A stretch of DNA of 48,014 bases from Beroe ovata (taxonomy: Eukaryota; Ctenophora; Nuda; Beroida; Beroidae), in the NCBI GenBank assembly GCA_946803715.1, contig CAMPET010000156.1, forward strand, positions 88,344 to 136,357, read 5' to 3'. Of this stretch, positions 31,992-44,969 are shown one piece after another. Position 1 is the first letter of the stretch. Every line of letters starts with the position of its first letter. A program made the translations under genes and the position numbers. The notes under the pieces were generated by a model. The model saw only the letters and a list, made by a program, of their open reading frames with translations, did no database searches and had not been told where the DNA came from.

Positions 31992-32714
31992 TTTCTCACT
32001 TTTCAGTCACTCTTACTCGTACAAGATTATAATTTGTCGAGCATACAATAAAGTGAACTTAGAATTGGCCTATTTACAGAGATGGTACTGAAAAAGGAGG
32101 CATTATATTTATTGTTTTTGCTCACATTGTGTTAAGTATATTGCCGCATATTAATTATCAGAACATGATATCTTATTGTGTTAGCAATTTTTGAATTGAG
32201 AATACCAAACTTAAGTTGACAATCACCAAGATGAAGAAAGTAATTTCAGATGCAATTTTTCCTTTGAACCAGTGAATAGTACCTCTGAGGTACCTCACTA
32301 CCTCACAAAAGATTTAAGGTCATCAGCATTCAACAAAACTCCTGGAGACTCAATAGCTCCTATTCATTGAAATAGTCAAAATGGTAATACGGATTCAAAT
32401 TCAAAGCATCTTTAATCTTATGGTATAATCTGGTGAGTTCTTTTAGGAAAATTGCTGAGATGGAAATTCTTTGTCAATTAAAGCACCGCGAGTTTCAATT
32501 TCAAGTTCTGACGATTATCATGAATAGTGGAGAAGGCTGAAGAGTTAAGGGGTCATGAGAAATATCGTTCATTGTTGCTCCTCGTCACTATCAATTATGG
32601 AATTTGGTTTTTTATTGATACAATGAAAATTCTTCATTCAGGAAAGTACTTTAAACACAATTATTCTACAAATGTCAATTGAAATATCATGAATGTTCAT
32701 TTGACCACATCATT
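31992..32714. other. spacer between convergent tubulins D and E
   Basis: Holds the 3' ends of D (poly(A) signal 32047-32052) and, in the other direction, of E (AATAAA on the minus strand at 32611-32616). It is homologous to 27734-28460. Confidence 0.7.
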
Positions 32715-34313
<1,599 letters not shown>

Positions 34314-36171
34314 TTTGTGTCAAATAAAAGTCTTGGGTAACGATAACCTAACAAATCAATCGAGAAATGAGAGTCCAACAATCTGAATGAGTATTTATGT
34401 TCTGAGAATTATTTTCAAAAGAAGCTTGCCACTGGCTGGTCACAAATCACGTGACATATGGTTGTCAAATGATTGGCCACGACTGAAAAGCTGTCACCCT
34501 GGCATCTCATAACGGTCGTTAAGTTACGAATTTGATTTACTTGTTTTAGTTGTCATGCCGACATTTGAAACGTGAATCTTTGAGTACCTTGAACGCTTCA
34601 AGCCAGGACCTTATAATATAACTCATTAGTGTGCTAATTCAACTAGCCGAGAACCGTTGATGCATCTTGATAAATAATAAATAACGTTGAAATTGTGTCC
34701 AAGTTTAAAATAGAATAAAATCATGATTGAGTTAAATCGAAATCACGGCCGTTCACAGTGTGAATGTTTGAGGAACTTGGATTAGTTCAATCGTGGAAGT
34801 TTGTAGAGACATTAGTAAACGAAATAGTGAATTTAACAAAATGAAGGTCAAAGAGAGTCAACACGATTGTGATCATAAATTTGACGCCGCTGAGGAGTGA
34901 CTTTGCTATTCGTTGAAAGGTATAATGTTGTAATGGAACCATGATTCAAACCTCCGATCTGATTCTTTTGTCAAATCGAGAAGAAGTGGCCTCGTGGACA
35001 AAAAGTAGTGTAGTCGAACCAGTGTCGAAGTACATGGAAATAGAGATATAGACAAGTATCAAAGCTCAACTTTGAAATGGGTGAGGCCAGAGGTTGGAGC
35101 CAAAGATGTGGATACTATTTCTATCACAACCTTGCACCTTCACCCGATACGGAGTGCAATGGTATATGGTACTCCTTCCTCAGCACTCAAAAAAGCGTCT
35201 GTATTTGGGCTGCAGTCAACTTCTGTGACAAAATACTGATCAGAACACAACGATGCGGATTCAGTTCTTCGTTTACCATGCCGTAAAGCAAGTTTGTTTA
35301 CCACGAGGTTACGAGGTTATGTTCGCCAAGTCAGGTATGTAACCAGCCTTTCTAGACCAATTTCGGATTTATATGTCTCGTTCATTTGGAAATGTTTCCT
35401 TATGTTCGACAATTGGTGCCTTCAAATACGAGTTAATGAGCTGATGCAATGCAAGTCAAGCTCCCTGTGTAAGTTTCGAATACTATCATCGAATAACGGA
35501 AGTGGTGGAATCGGGCATGATAATGAGTGCATATAGCGCAGCGTGCGGCGCGACTTGCGCGCGGATCATTCCACCCTTGTGTCGTTTGGTTTTCGCGCCA
35601 AAAAAACACAATTATCAATTGTGGCGGGAGAAGGTATAAATAATAGTGACCTCCATTCATAGATGACAGATGTGATGTCACCGACCGACAACCAATCCAT
35701 GTTCGGATATTCGACAGTCTATACTCTGTCAGTCTGCCACGAGGGACCTGAAATTTTTAATTGATGTTAGGACTTTACAACGAGTTGGTTAAGTCTGTCA
35801 AGGAGAAGAAACGCTGGTACTGTACTTTAGTAAATGACCTCAGATATGAACTGAGTTATCTAGATCTCCTCTTCAATCCAATCAACAGTCATTGACCATA
35901 CTTCCGACTCATCCTATGAGAAGCGTTAGTTAAAGAGATAGAGCAAGAACATTGTAAGATGTATTTAAGGGCATTTTGATATTCAAATAACTCACAATAA
36001 AGGTATGAAAGGCAAACTTTATGTCAACAATGGTAAATCATTAAAAAATCATTGTAAAATCAACATAATCTCGTATCACGACAGATGAAAAATTTATAAC
36101 TCGCGAAATTTTGAACAATAAGACAATAATCAATCATCACTTTAGTCAAACACACAAAAACCACACAAATA
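34314..36171. other. tubulin E upstream region and first copy of CCDC93 downstream flank
   Basis: 34314-34838 is unique and contains the E promoter. From 34839 the sequence is the first of three copies of the flank downstream of CCDC93. It contains an E2F-type TTTCGCGCCAAA at 35591-35602 and GTATAAA at 35634-35640. Short open frames here (35077-35286; 35764-35895, 43 codons) are not conserved as open frames in all copies. Confidence 0.55.
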
Positions 36172-36287
36172 TCAGATTCCTAACTCATTGCACTTTGCGA
36201 CCAGCATCTCCGTTTTCTTACACTCATCCTGGAACTCCTTAACAATGACATAGTACCTCCTTCCCTCTTCCACTAACTTGAGATACT
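34839..36287. repeat. duplicate block, copy 1 of 3
   Basis: Appears identical to 36822-38270 (offset 1983) in every stretch compared. It ends at the N at 36288 inside the CCDC93 last exon. Such identity with a contig break at the edge points to an unmerged contig overlap. Confidence 0.9.
36172..36287 (-). pseudogene. CCDC93: CCDC93 last-exon fragment, copy 1
   Basis: The last 38 codons and stop of CCDC93 on the minus strand, cut by the N at 36288. The sequence matches the intact gene. Most likely an assembly duplicate of the true exon at 40044-40647, not a biological pseudogene. Confidence 0.85.
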
Positions 36288-36288
36288 N

Positions 36289-36820
36289 CACACTTAGGCA
36301 CATTTCTAACCTTTTCACGATGGAAACGCCTATGTATGTCGATTGAATGGAAAACGCGAAATGTGTGACAAATGAGCTAATAAGGGACTGGTTAGCGGCC
36401 AGATATGACTCGGGAATGATTATTTGTCGATGGGAATCATGTTTAGGAGTTACAAGACAGCATTAAGGCTCATTTTTGGACTTTTAACCTTTTTAACATT
36501 TTAATTTAACTTTTGGACACGCCCATGTATGTCGATTGTATAGAAGGCACGAAAAGTGTGACAAATATGGGACTTGGGGATTGCGACCTGATATGATTCG
36601 GAAATAATTGTTCGTCGATGGAGATAATGTCTAAGACTCACTTGGCAACATTTAGGCCAATCTTTGGACACGCCCATGGTTGTCGATTGTATGTGAAAAA
36701 ATGTCAAAACCCTGACTTTGGGTTAGCGTCCTGACATGACATGGAAATTTCTATTACTGCTTAGGGTTCATGTCTAGGAGATCCAAGGCCACATTTTGGG
36801 ACAAACCCAGCCTTCAGTCA
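36289..36820. repeat. satellite-like insert between two Ns
   Basis: Roughly three diverged units, each with CGCC(C/T)ATG-x-ATGTCGATTG followed by GTGACAAAT- and GATATGA-like blocks, at about 36325, 36515 and 36666. It is unrelated to the flanking CCDC93 copies and bounded by Ns at 36288 and 36821, so its placement here is doubtful. Confidence 0.65.
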
Positions 36821-36821
36821 N

Positions 36822-38745
36822 AAATGAAGGTCAAAGAGAGTCAACACGATTGTGATCATAAATTTGACGCCGCTGAGGAGTGACTTTGCTATTCGTTGAA
36901 AGGTATAATGTTGTAATGGAACCATGATTCAAACCTCCGATCTGATTCTTTTGTCAAATCGAGAAGAAGTGGCCTCGTGGACAAAAAGTAGTGTAGTCGA
37001 ACCAGTGTCGAAGTACATGGAAATAGAGATATAGACAAGTATCAAAGCTCAACTTTGAAATGGGTGAGGCCAGAGGTTGGAGCCAAAGATGTGGATACTA
37101 TTTCTATCACAACCTTGCACCTTCACCCGATACGGAGTGCAATGGTATATGGTACTCCTTCCTCAGCACTCAAAAAAGCGTCTGTATTTGGGCTGCAGTC
37201 AACTTCTGTGACAAAATACTGATCAGAACACAACGATGCGGATTCAGTTCTTCGTTTACCATGCCGTAAAGCAAGTTTGTTTACCACGAGGTTACGAGGT
37301 TATGTTCGCCAAGTCAGGTATGTAACCAGCCTTTCTAGACCAATTTCGGATTTATATGTCTCGTTCATTTGGAAATGTTTCCTTATGTTCGACAATTGGT
37401 GCCTTCAAATACGAGTTAATGAGCTGATGCAATGCAAGTCAAGCTCCCTGTGTAAGTTTCGAATACTATCATCGAATAACGGAAGTGGTGGAATCGGGCA
37501 TGATAATGAGTGCATATAGCGCAGCGTGCGGCGCGACTTGCGCGCGGATCATTCCACCCTTGTGTCGTTTGGTTTTCGCGCCAAAAAAACACAATTATCA
37601 ATTGTGGCGGGAGAAGGTATAAATAATAGTGACCTCCATTCATAGATGACAGATGTGATGTCACCGACCGACAACCAATCCATGTTCGGATATTCGACAG
37701 TCTATACTCTGTCAGTCTGCCACGAGGGACCTGAAATTTTTAATTGATGTTAGGACTTTACAACGAGTTGGTTAAGTCTGTCAAGGAGAAGAAACGCTGG
37801 TACTGTACTTTAGTAAATGACCTCAGATATGAACTGAGTTATCTAGATCTCCTCTTCAATCCAATCAACAGTCATTGACCATACTTCCGACTCATCCTAT
37901 GAGAAGCGTTAGTTAAAGAGATAGAGCAAGAACATTGTAAGATGTATTTAAGGGCATTTTGATATTCAAATAACTCACAATAAAGGTATGAAAGGCAAAC
38001 TTTATGTCAACAATGGTAAATCATTAAAAAATCATTGTAAAATCAACATAATCTCGTATCACGACAGATGAAAAATTTATAACTCGCGAAATTTTGAACA
38101 ATAAGACAATAATCAATCATCACTTTAGTCAAACACACAAAAACCACACAAATATCAGATTCCTAACTCATTGCACTTTGCGACCAGCATCTCCGTTTTC
38201 TTACACTCATCCTGGAACTCCTTAACAATGACATAGTACCTCCTTCCCTCTTCCACTAACTTGAGATACTCGTCATTCAACGAGTCCTTGTTCGCTTTCA
38301 CCTCAGCCCTCCTTTTCTCTATCCCTCCCTTGCTCTGCTTTGCTCCGGCAACTATTTGCTCAAACTGATCGAGAAAGACGACGCTCTTCTCCACATCACC
38401 CGAACTACGTCTGAAGTTCTCGTTGATGGAATTGAGACGAATGAGGTGTTTTTCCAGGTACGTCTTAGTATCACTCAGGTTGTTGAACAACGCGTAAAAC
38501 TGCTTCGTTTCCGTGTGTACGGCACGGGTCTGTTGATGGAGCTCCTCAAATCTCTTCTGGTACTGGAGTAGCTCGATTCGGGACGGAATATCGTCCACCT
38601 GGCGTTGTAACCCGGATATGGCGTAGTTTTTCTTCGCGATCTGAAGTCGGAGCTTATCGAGTTTAGCTTTGTCCTTCACGTACTGTTCTCGGACTAGTTT
38701 CGTTCTCTTGTCGCTGTCAATTGCTGCTATCTTTTCCGTTACCTC
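36822..38745. repeat. duplicate block, copy 2 of 3
   Basis: Second copy of the CCDC93 downstream flank plus most of the last exon, lying between the Ns at 36821 and 38746. It begins with the same AAATGAAGGTCAAAG sequence as the other two copies. Confidence 0.9.
38155..38745 (-). pseudogene. CCDC93: CCDC93 last exon, copy 2 (truncated at N)
   Basis: Minus-strand copy of the CCDC93 last exon from [13 protein letters not shown] to the stop; the frame is intact. It stops at the N at 38746 in the GAGGTAACGG region, leaving no upstream exons. Compared with the complete gene I see only a synonymous-type difference near LKYL/LKYL (GAGATACTC against GAGGTACTC). Probably an alternative haplotype or unmerged contig. 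Confidence 0.85.
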
Positions 38746-38746
38746 N

Positions 38747-40043
38747 AAATGAAGGTCAAAGAGAGTCAACACGATTGTGGTCATAAATTTGACGCCGCTG
38801 AGAAGTGACTTTGATATTCTTTGAAAGGTACAATGTCGTAATGGAACCATGATCCAAACCTCCAGTCTGATTCTTTTGTCAAATCTTAATCAAGAAGAAG
38901 CTGCCTCGTGGACAAAAAGTTATGTAGTCGAACCAGTGTCGAAGTTCATGGGAATAGAGATAAGACAAGTATTAAAGCTCAATTTTGAACCGGTGAAGCC
39001 GGAGGTTGGAGCCAAAGATGTGGATACTATTTCTCTCACAACCTTGCACCTTCACCCGATACGAAGTGCAATGGTACATGGTATTCCTTCCTCAGTACTC
39101 AAAAGAGCGTCTGTATTTGGGCTGCAGTCAACTTCTGTGACAAAATACTGATCAGAACACAACGACGCAGATTCACTTCTTCGTTTACCATGCCGTAAAG
39201 CAAGTTTGTTTACCATGTTCGCCAAGTCAGGTATGTAACCAGCCTTTCTAGAGTAATAACGGATTTATATGTCTCGTTCATTTGGAAATTTTTCCATGTG
39301 TTCGAAAACTAGTGCCTTCAAAAACGAGTTAATGAGTTTATGCAATGCAAATCCAGCTTCCTGTGTAAGTTTCGAGTACTATCATCGAATAACGGAAGTG
39401 GTGGAATCCTGCATGATCGAGCACATAGCGTGCGGCGCGCGTTTGTGCGCGGATCATTCCTTCCTTGTGTCGTTTGGTTTTCGCGCCAAAAACACAAATA
39501 TTAATTGTGGTGGGAGGCATAATGATAGTGACCTCCAGTCATAGATGTGATGTCACCGACCGACGACCAATCCATGTTCGGATATTCGACAGTCTATACT
39601 CCGCCAGTCTGCCACGTGGGACCTGAAATGTTTAATTGATGTTAGGACTTTACAACGAGTTGGTTAAGTATGTCAAGGAGAAGAACGCTGGTACTGTATT
39701 ATAGTAATTAATGACCTCAGATAAGAACTGAGTTATCTAGATCTCCTCTTCAATCCTATCAACAGTCATTGACCATCCTTCCGACTCATCCTATGAGAAG
39801 CGTTAGTTAAACAGATAGAGCAAGAACGTTGTAAGATGCATGGGCATTTTGATATTCAACTAACTCACAATAAAGGTATGAAAGGCAAAATTTATGTCAA
39901 CATTGGTAAATCATTAAAAATCATTGCAAAAACAACATAATCACGACAGATGGAAAATTTACAACTCGCGAAATTTTGAACAATAAGATTTAAGACAATA
40001 ATCAATCATCACTTTAGTCAAACACACAAAAACCACACAAATA
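38747..40043. repeat. CCDC93 downstream flank, copy 3 of 3
   Basis: Diverged relative of copies 1 and 2, with substitutions and small indels of the size expected between alleles. A 100-codon open frame (38849-39151) exists only in this copy and is broken in the others, while the 43-codon frame of copies 1 and 2 is frameshifted here (near 39680). Neither is likely to be coding. Confidence 0.85.
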
Positions 40044-43000
40044 TCAGATTCCTAACTCATTGCACTTTGCGACCAGCATCTCCGTTTTCTTACACTCATC
40101 CTGGAACTCCTTAACAATGACATAGTACCTCCTTCCCTCTTCCACTAACTTGAGGTACTCGTCATTCAACGAGTCCTTGTTCGCTTTCACCTCAGCCCTC
40201 CTTTTCTCTATCCCTCCCTTGCTCTGCTTTGCTCCGGCAACTATTTGCTCAAACTGATCGAGAAAGACGACGCTCTTCTCCACATCACCCGAACTACGTC
40301 TGAAGTTCTCGTTGATGGAATTGAGACGAATGAGGTGTTTTTCCAGGTACGTCTTAGTATCACTCAGGTTGTTGAACAACGCGTAAAACTGCTTCGTTTC
40401 CGTGTGTACGGCACGGGTCTGTTGATGGAGCTCCTCAAATCTCTTCTGGTACTGGAGTAGCTCGATTCGGGACGGAATATCGTCCACCTGGCGTTGTAAC
40501 CCGGATATGGCGTAGTTTTTCTTCGCGATCTGAAGTCGGAGCTTATCGAGTTTAGCTTTGTCCTTCACGTACTGTTCTCGGACTAGTTTCGTTCTCTTGT
40601 CGCTGTCAATTGCTGCTATCTTTTCCGTTACCTCAGACATTCGCTCTCTGCAATGTTCATTGTCATGACACAATGTTATGACACAATGTTGATGAAGCAA
40701 AAAAGCAGGTGTATTTTCACTCAGGCACGTAGTCTGAGTGCCTGTATTTACCATAACAATCAAAATCTCGATAAACTAAAACCTGTGTTCTTTAACTTTT
40801 TCCTTGCATTCCTTCGTGAATGCCTCTTTTTCTTTCACCAACTTATCATAGACCAGAACCAGCTTTTCAACCTCTTGTTGCTCTGGAATAGAGTGGGTCA
40901 GAGAATGTCAATAATCGATTCGATGAAAGTTAGTTCCCAAAGTCGACTGGGAGCCAATCATCTAGGCATTCTTGACGCTGTAATATCGAACTAATGAATT
41001 ACAAGCAGTAAGAAACAGCAAGCACGTCAGTCATGTTATTTTGGATCAGAATATTATTGACAATCCGAGACAAAGCATTCAATTCTAAACGGAGACAGTA
41101 ACACAGCAACACAGACACAAGCCTACACAGTACACATGTTTACACAATATGTAGACACTTCACAACACATTTCCACCCCCTCTTACCTGAGGCAGTGAGG
41201 TTCATGTTTTTTCTATGAAGTTCCTCCAACTCTTGTATCCTAGTTGTTGCTATCTCTATCTTGTCATCGAGTTCAGATATCTCAGTTGTTGTCTCAACAT
41301 ACTCCTCTTTCATGGCAGCCTGTCGTGAATTTCGACTTATATGAGAACTTTTATTGATACCCAATTTCATCCCATTTCATCATCCAAGAAATTTCACTTA
41401 CCATAGTTTCAGCATTTTTAGCTATAAGATCCTGCAGATTGGTGATCTGAGAGTTGATTGTTTTTAGCTCTCTATCGTGCGATGAAATAAGTGCGTCCCT
41501 TTTATTCACTCCCTGTGGGGCATTGCAAGTGTAATAGTCACACATCTGACCATAGATTGTATGCAATCACGTCATAAGCAGCTGTTCTCCCATTGTGAAT
41601 ATTGACCTCATTGATTACAGCTTGTTTTTCCTCGTATTCGTTGGCTGCTTGGGAAATTTCCTCTGTCTTTGACTGCAGAATAGCTCCTGTATAGGTGTCA
41701 AGTGGGTGATGGTATAAAATCATGCTGCTCTACAAGGGGGAGTAATGAATCATGGTGTCCTACATACTTACATACGAGGAACATTCGTCATGCGATATTT
41801 CCAAACCTATGGCACTGGAGAGAGTTGATTTGGCAGTGGGTGCAGGAGCAGATGACATTGACTTGAGGAGTGCCTTGATATTACTCTCATCCACCTGCTT
41901 CCTGGCTTCTTCTTTCTCCCTCATCTTTGCAACTTCCTCTGAAGTACCTACGCAAGAAAATTCGTGGTAAAGAACAGCATTCGACATTGCAACATAGTTG
42001 AGATCACATATGATCGCACCTTTGACTTCCGACTCGTCTATATGATCTGTTGCTGAGTATTCAAGAAGGGTTGCCAAGTTCCCGTACTCAAGTAGGGTAG
42101 ATTGTGTCTGGAATTGGCATGGATCAACACAGCTATCACTCTATATCATATCATGAGATGAATCAATATTTGAACTGATTCAACTGGTAATCTTAACCTG
42201 TTGCTTTATATCCAATTTCTGGGCATGTTTGGGCTGCTTGTATATCCTGTTTGGTCTCTGGTTCTGGCAAAACTTGTCAACAGCTTTCGAAGCTTTCAGA
42301 ACTTGTTCATCCATATCAACTTCTGAGGGCAGTTTATAGTCCTTGCTGAATTGCATTTCACTAAATGACCTGCAAGTATTTTGGGTGTAGTCTTTCCAAA
42401 ATGCTATCATATTACAGGGTATGACACAGCAATATTTCAATCTAGGAAAAGTTCTCAAACCTGATATACTGTGACATCTCATCCCTTCGTTCCATGGCTT
42501 TCTTGACAAGCCATTGTACCACAGGAAATATCTTCACACAATCCATCCCCTGTATCTGATGAGGCTGCAGTTCATGAGGGCACTTCATCCTAGGCAGCAC
42601 TGAGATAGAGGGGGGGGGAATTGGTCAATGATCATAGTTTGCCAAACCTTTAAAACAATTAATCACAGAGAGTTCAGCAACTGAGCGCTGCAGTACCTGC
42701 TACTATCTTTTCGGTTAGAGAGATTTTCTGTCCAATAGTAGAATTCTCTTGATAAAGCAAGTCAACATCTAAGTCAACATTGCACGTACTAATACACCAT
42801 ACCAAGCCTCCAACAACCTGGAATGATTGAATGAAGTTTCCTTATAAATAATTTGGTTTAAGTTTAGCAATAGAAATTAATTCTATTTATGTCCTTTCAC
42901 TGCATTATTAACTTCACACACACCCATATACAAGCAAGAATACACACACACACATCATACACCCTGCTGTACAACAACCATGGGAACACAATCACATATG

Positions 43001-43466
43001 GGCTCATCCTAACTTCAGGAACAAGCAGGGTAACTATTCATTTGAATGAGATAACAAACAAGTACTGAATAGGGAAGAAAATCCAAAACGCATGGGATGG
43101 ACCTGGACTCGCATTCAGAACCTCAGGAATGGCACCATTTGCTCTTTAAATAGATTAAATGAAAACGAGCTTACCTTGTCAAATGGAGGAAGGGTAGAGA
43201 TCCTGGCCCTGAAATACCCAGCTGCCAATAAGAGGTCAATTATTTGACCCAACTTTTCCTTTGATTCTTCATCTTCTCTATGATCTACCTTTCAAATACA
43301 GCTAAATCACTAAAACTTAAACTCAGCATCAATTAAATACTAATTAAACTCAATGGATTATATGAGGTTTTGATACTATCGAAGTTACCTTGATAGTCTT
43401 TCCACTTTGATCCTTCAAAGATGCTTTGACATCAATACCTGATTTGACTCCAGCAAAAAGTGACAT
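40044..43466 (-). CDS. CCDC93: CCDC93, CCC complex subunit
   Basis: Complete twelve-exon gene on the minus strand: 43389-43466, 43175-43288, 42697-42817, 42461-42599, 42198-42369, 42020-42107, 41807-41947, 41607-41686, 41402-41512, 41187-41319, 40783-40882, 40044-40647; all phases close, 626 residues (human 631). CCDC93 joins CCDC22 and COMMD proteins in the CCC complex, which works with Retriever and WASH to recycle receptors from endosomes. The N-terminal domain is highly conserved: [86 protein letters not shown]. The C-terminal half is coiled coil, ending with [24 protein letters not shown]...[24 protein letters not shown] and [13 protein letters not shown]. The exon ending at 41807 could also use a stronger donor (TAT|GTAAGT at about 41768), but only the chosen one keeps the frame. 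Confidence 0.95.
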
Positions 43467-44969
43467 CCTTGGTTTGAATTGTCTATAGAGAATGTTATTC
43501 TTGGAGAAGGGTCCCAAATCCCAAAACTGATTTCTGGAAAACTTAGGGATCTGCCTTGCTTCTCAGATCTCAATGGACAATCTTCTTCACATGACTCACC
43601 AGATGGTGATCGACCAAAGAAATAATGAGATATGATGCTGAGAGCGTCTGAAAATTTGATACCCTTCCCCAGAAAAACCTTTCTCTATTCACACATTCAC
43701 AATAGGTATTCCATAATGATTATCACAAAAAATATGGCTCATCTGAGCTGTGAAGTCAAATCTTAATTGTTAAATTTAACAACACTTTATTTCTTAGATC
43801 ACATAAAAGCAGTATTTTAAAAAGTGGTTCAATATGAATCTTGCATGAGATGGACATATGTCTACTAGTCATATATCTTTTCATGACAAAATCTGCATTG
43901 AATAATTTCATGATGCGCTGCCCTCCAGCCCTCAGTAATCTGGAATGGAATCATGTCATGACCTGAGCCCAGCGCGCTGCATGGCAGCCATAACTGCATC
44001 GCATAAGCAGTTCCAATGGGATTTTGATGATAGCCCCGGCATTGCATCGAAAATTTTATTTTGCTCTGGCCGGCCGCTTCCCATCAGCTGGGCCTAGCAT
44101 CGCGATCGCCAGGCAACAGTTCTGAATTAATTGATTTCCATAATCGAGGCCAATACAATTACATGTGAGCTGTCGTGCAGTCCCGTTTGCAATATAATTG
44201 CATGGAGCTGCTGACTGCTGAGCGCTAGCCCGCGAAACCCGGGCCTACCGCAGATAAGGGAGCTATAGTTTTTGACGAACGAATTAATAATTATCCGAAT
44301 GGCACAAATCTCACGCGCAATCAAATCGGAAAATTCGTACGTCAAAGCGATAAGAACATGTTCAAGTTGTACGTGCGCGCTCCACTCAAAAACGATTAGG
44401 CGATTCGCGCGTTCCGGCCTAAACAAGATAAATGTGAGTCAAATGTAAATTGTGAACTGTGACGATAAAAATTATCAAATTAAGAAATCATTGAAGGAAT
44501 CAATTGTCATTACAATTGTTTAAGAGATAAACAAGATCATACAAACAATCAAGACTGAAGATGTTGCCATATGTCAACATTTGCAAGACCATAAAAACCC
44601 AATTCTCTCCGATAAGCCCTCCAGCACGTAATAAGATTTCGATTCATGCCGTTAAGAAATTTGGGATTAATCTTTTCATTGGTGAAGTTGGAATTCATAT
44701 GGACCAAGACGCTATGACTTATGAGTCCAGTGAAACCAATCATTGGTTACGAACATGTTCAAGTGATTCTCGTTCAAATCAACAACACAATAACTTTGTT
44801 TTAACGTTAGTTCAAGTGTTTGGATCAACATGCAACAGCTGTTTTAACCGAAGAACTTTTAGAACAAAAATCCGATTGCGACCTTCGAATAATGGTAGGT
44901 ACATAAACATCATGAGGGTGTATCACATGAAAAAGAAACAAGAATTAAGACATCGATACTCGATGGTCA
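43467..44969. other. CCDC93 upstream and zinc-finger 3' region
   Basis: No supported gene. 43860-44420 is CpG-richer (GGCCGGCCGC, CGCGATCGCC) and may be the CCDC93 promoter side. A 151-codon plus-strand open frame (44561-45016) overlaps the zinc-finger stop and is probably chance in its 3' UTR. Confidence 0.5.

Noticed and set aside
35764-35895. 43-codon frame in flank copies 1 and 2
   Set aside because: Broken by a one-base deletion in copy 3 and unrecognised; kept only as a note with the E2F/TATA finding.
38849-39151. 100-codon frame in the third CCDC93 flank copy
   Set aside because: The matching region in the other two copies is interrupted by stops and frameshifts, so there is no sign of coding constraint.
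43860-44260. Possible shared repeat between the CpG-rich patch here and 5800-5960 (both hold CGCGATCG near GCTGGCC or GCCAGGC)
   Set aside because: Only short palindromic words agree; no extended alignment could be made by eye.
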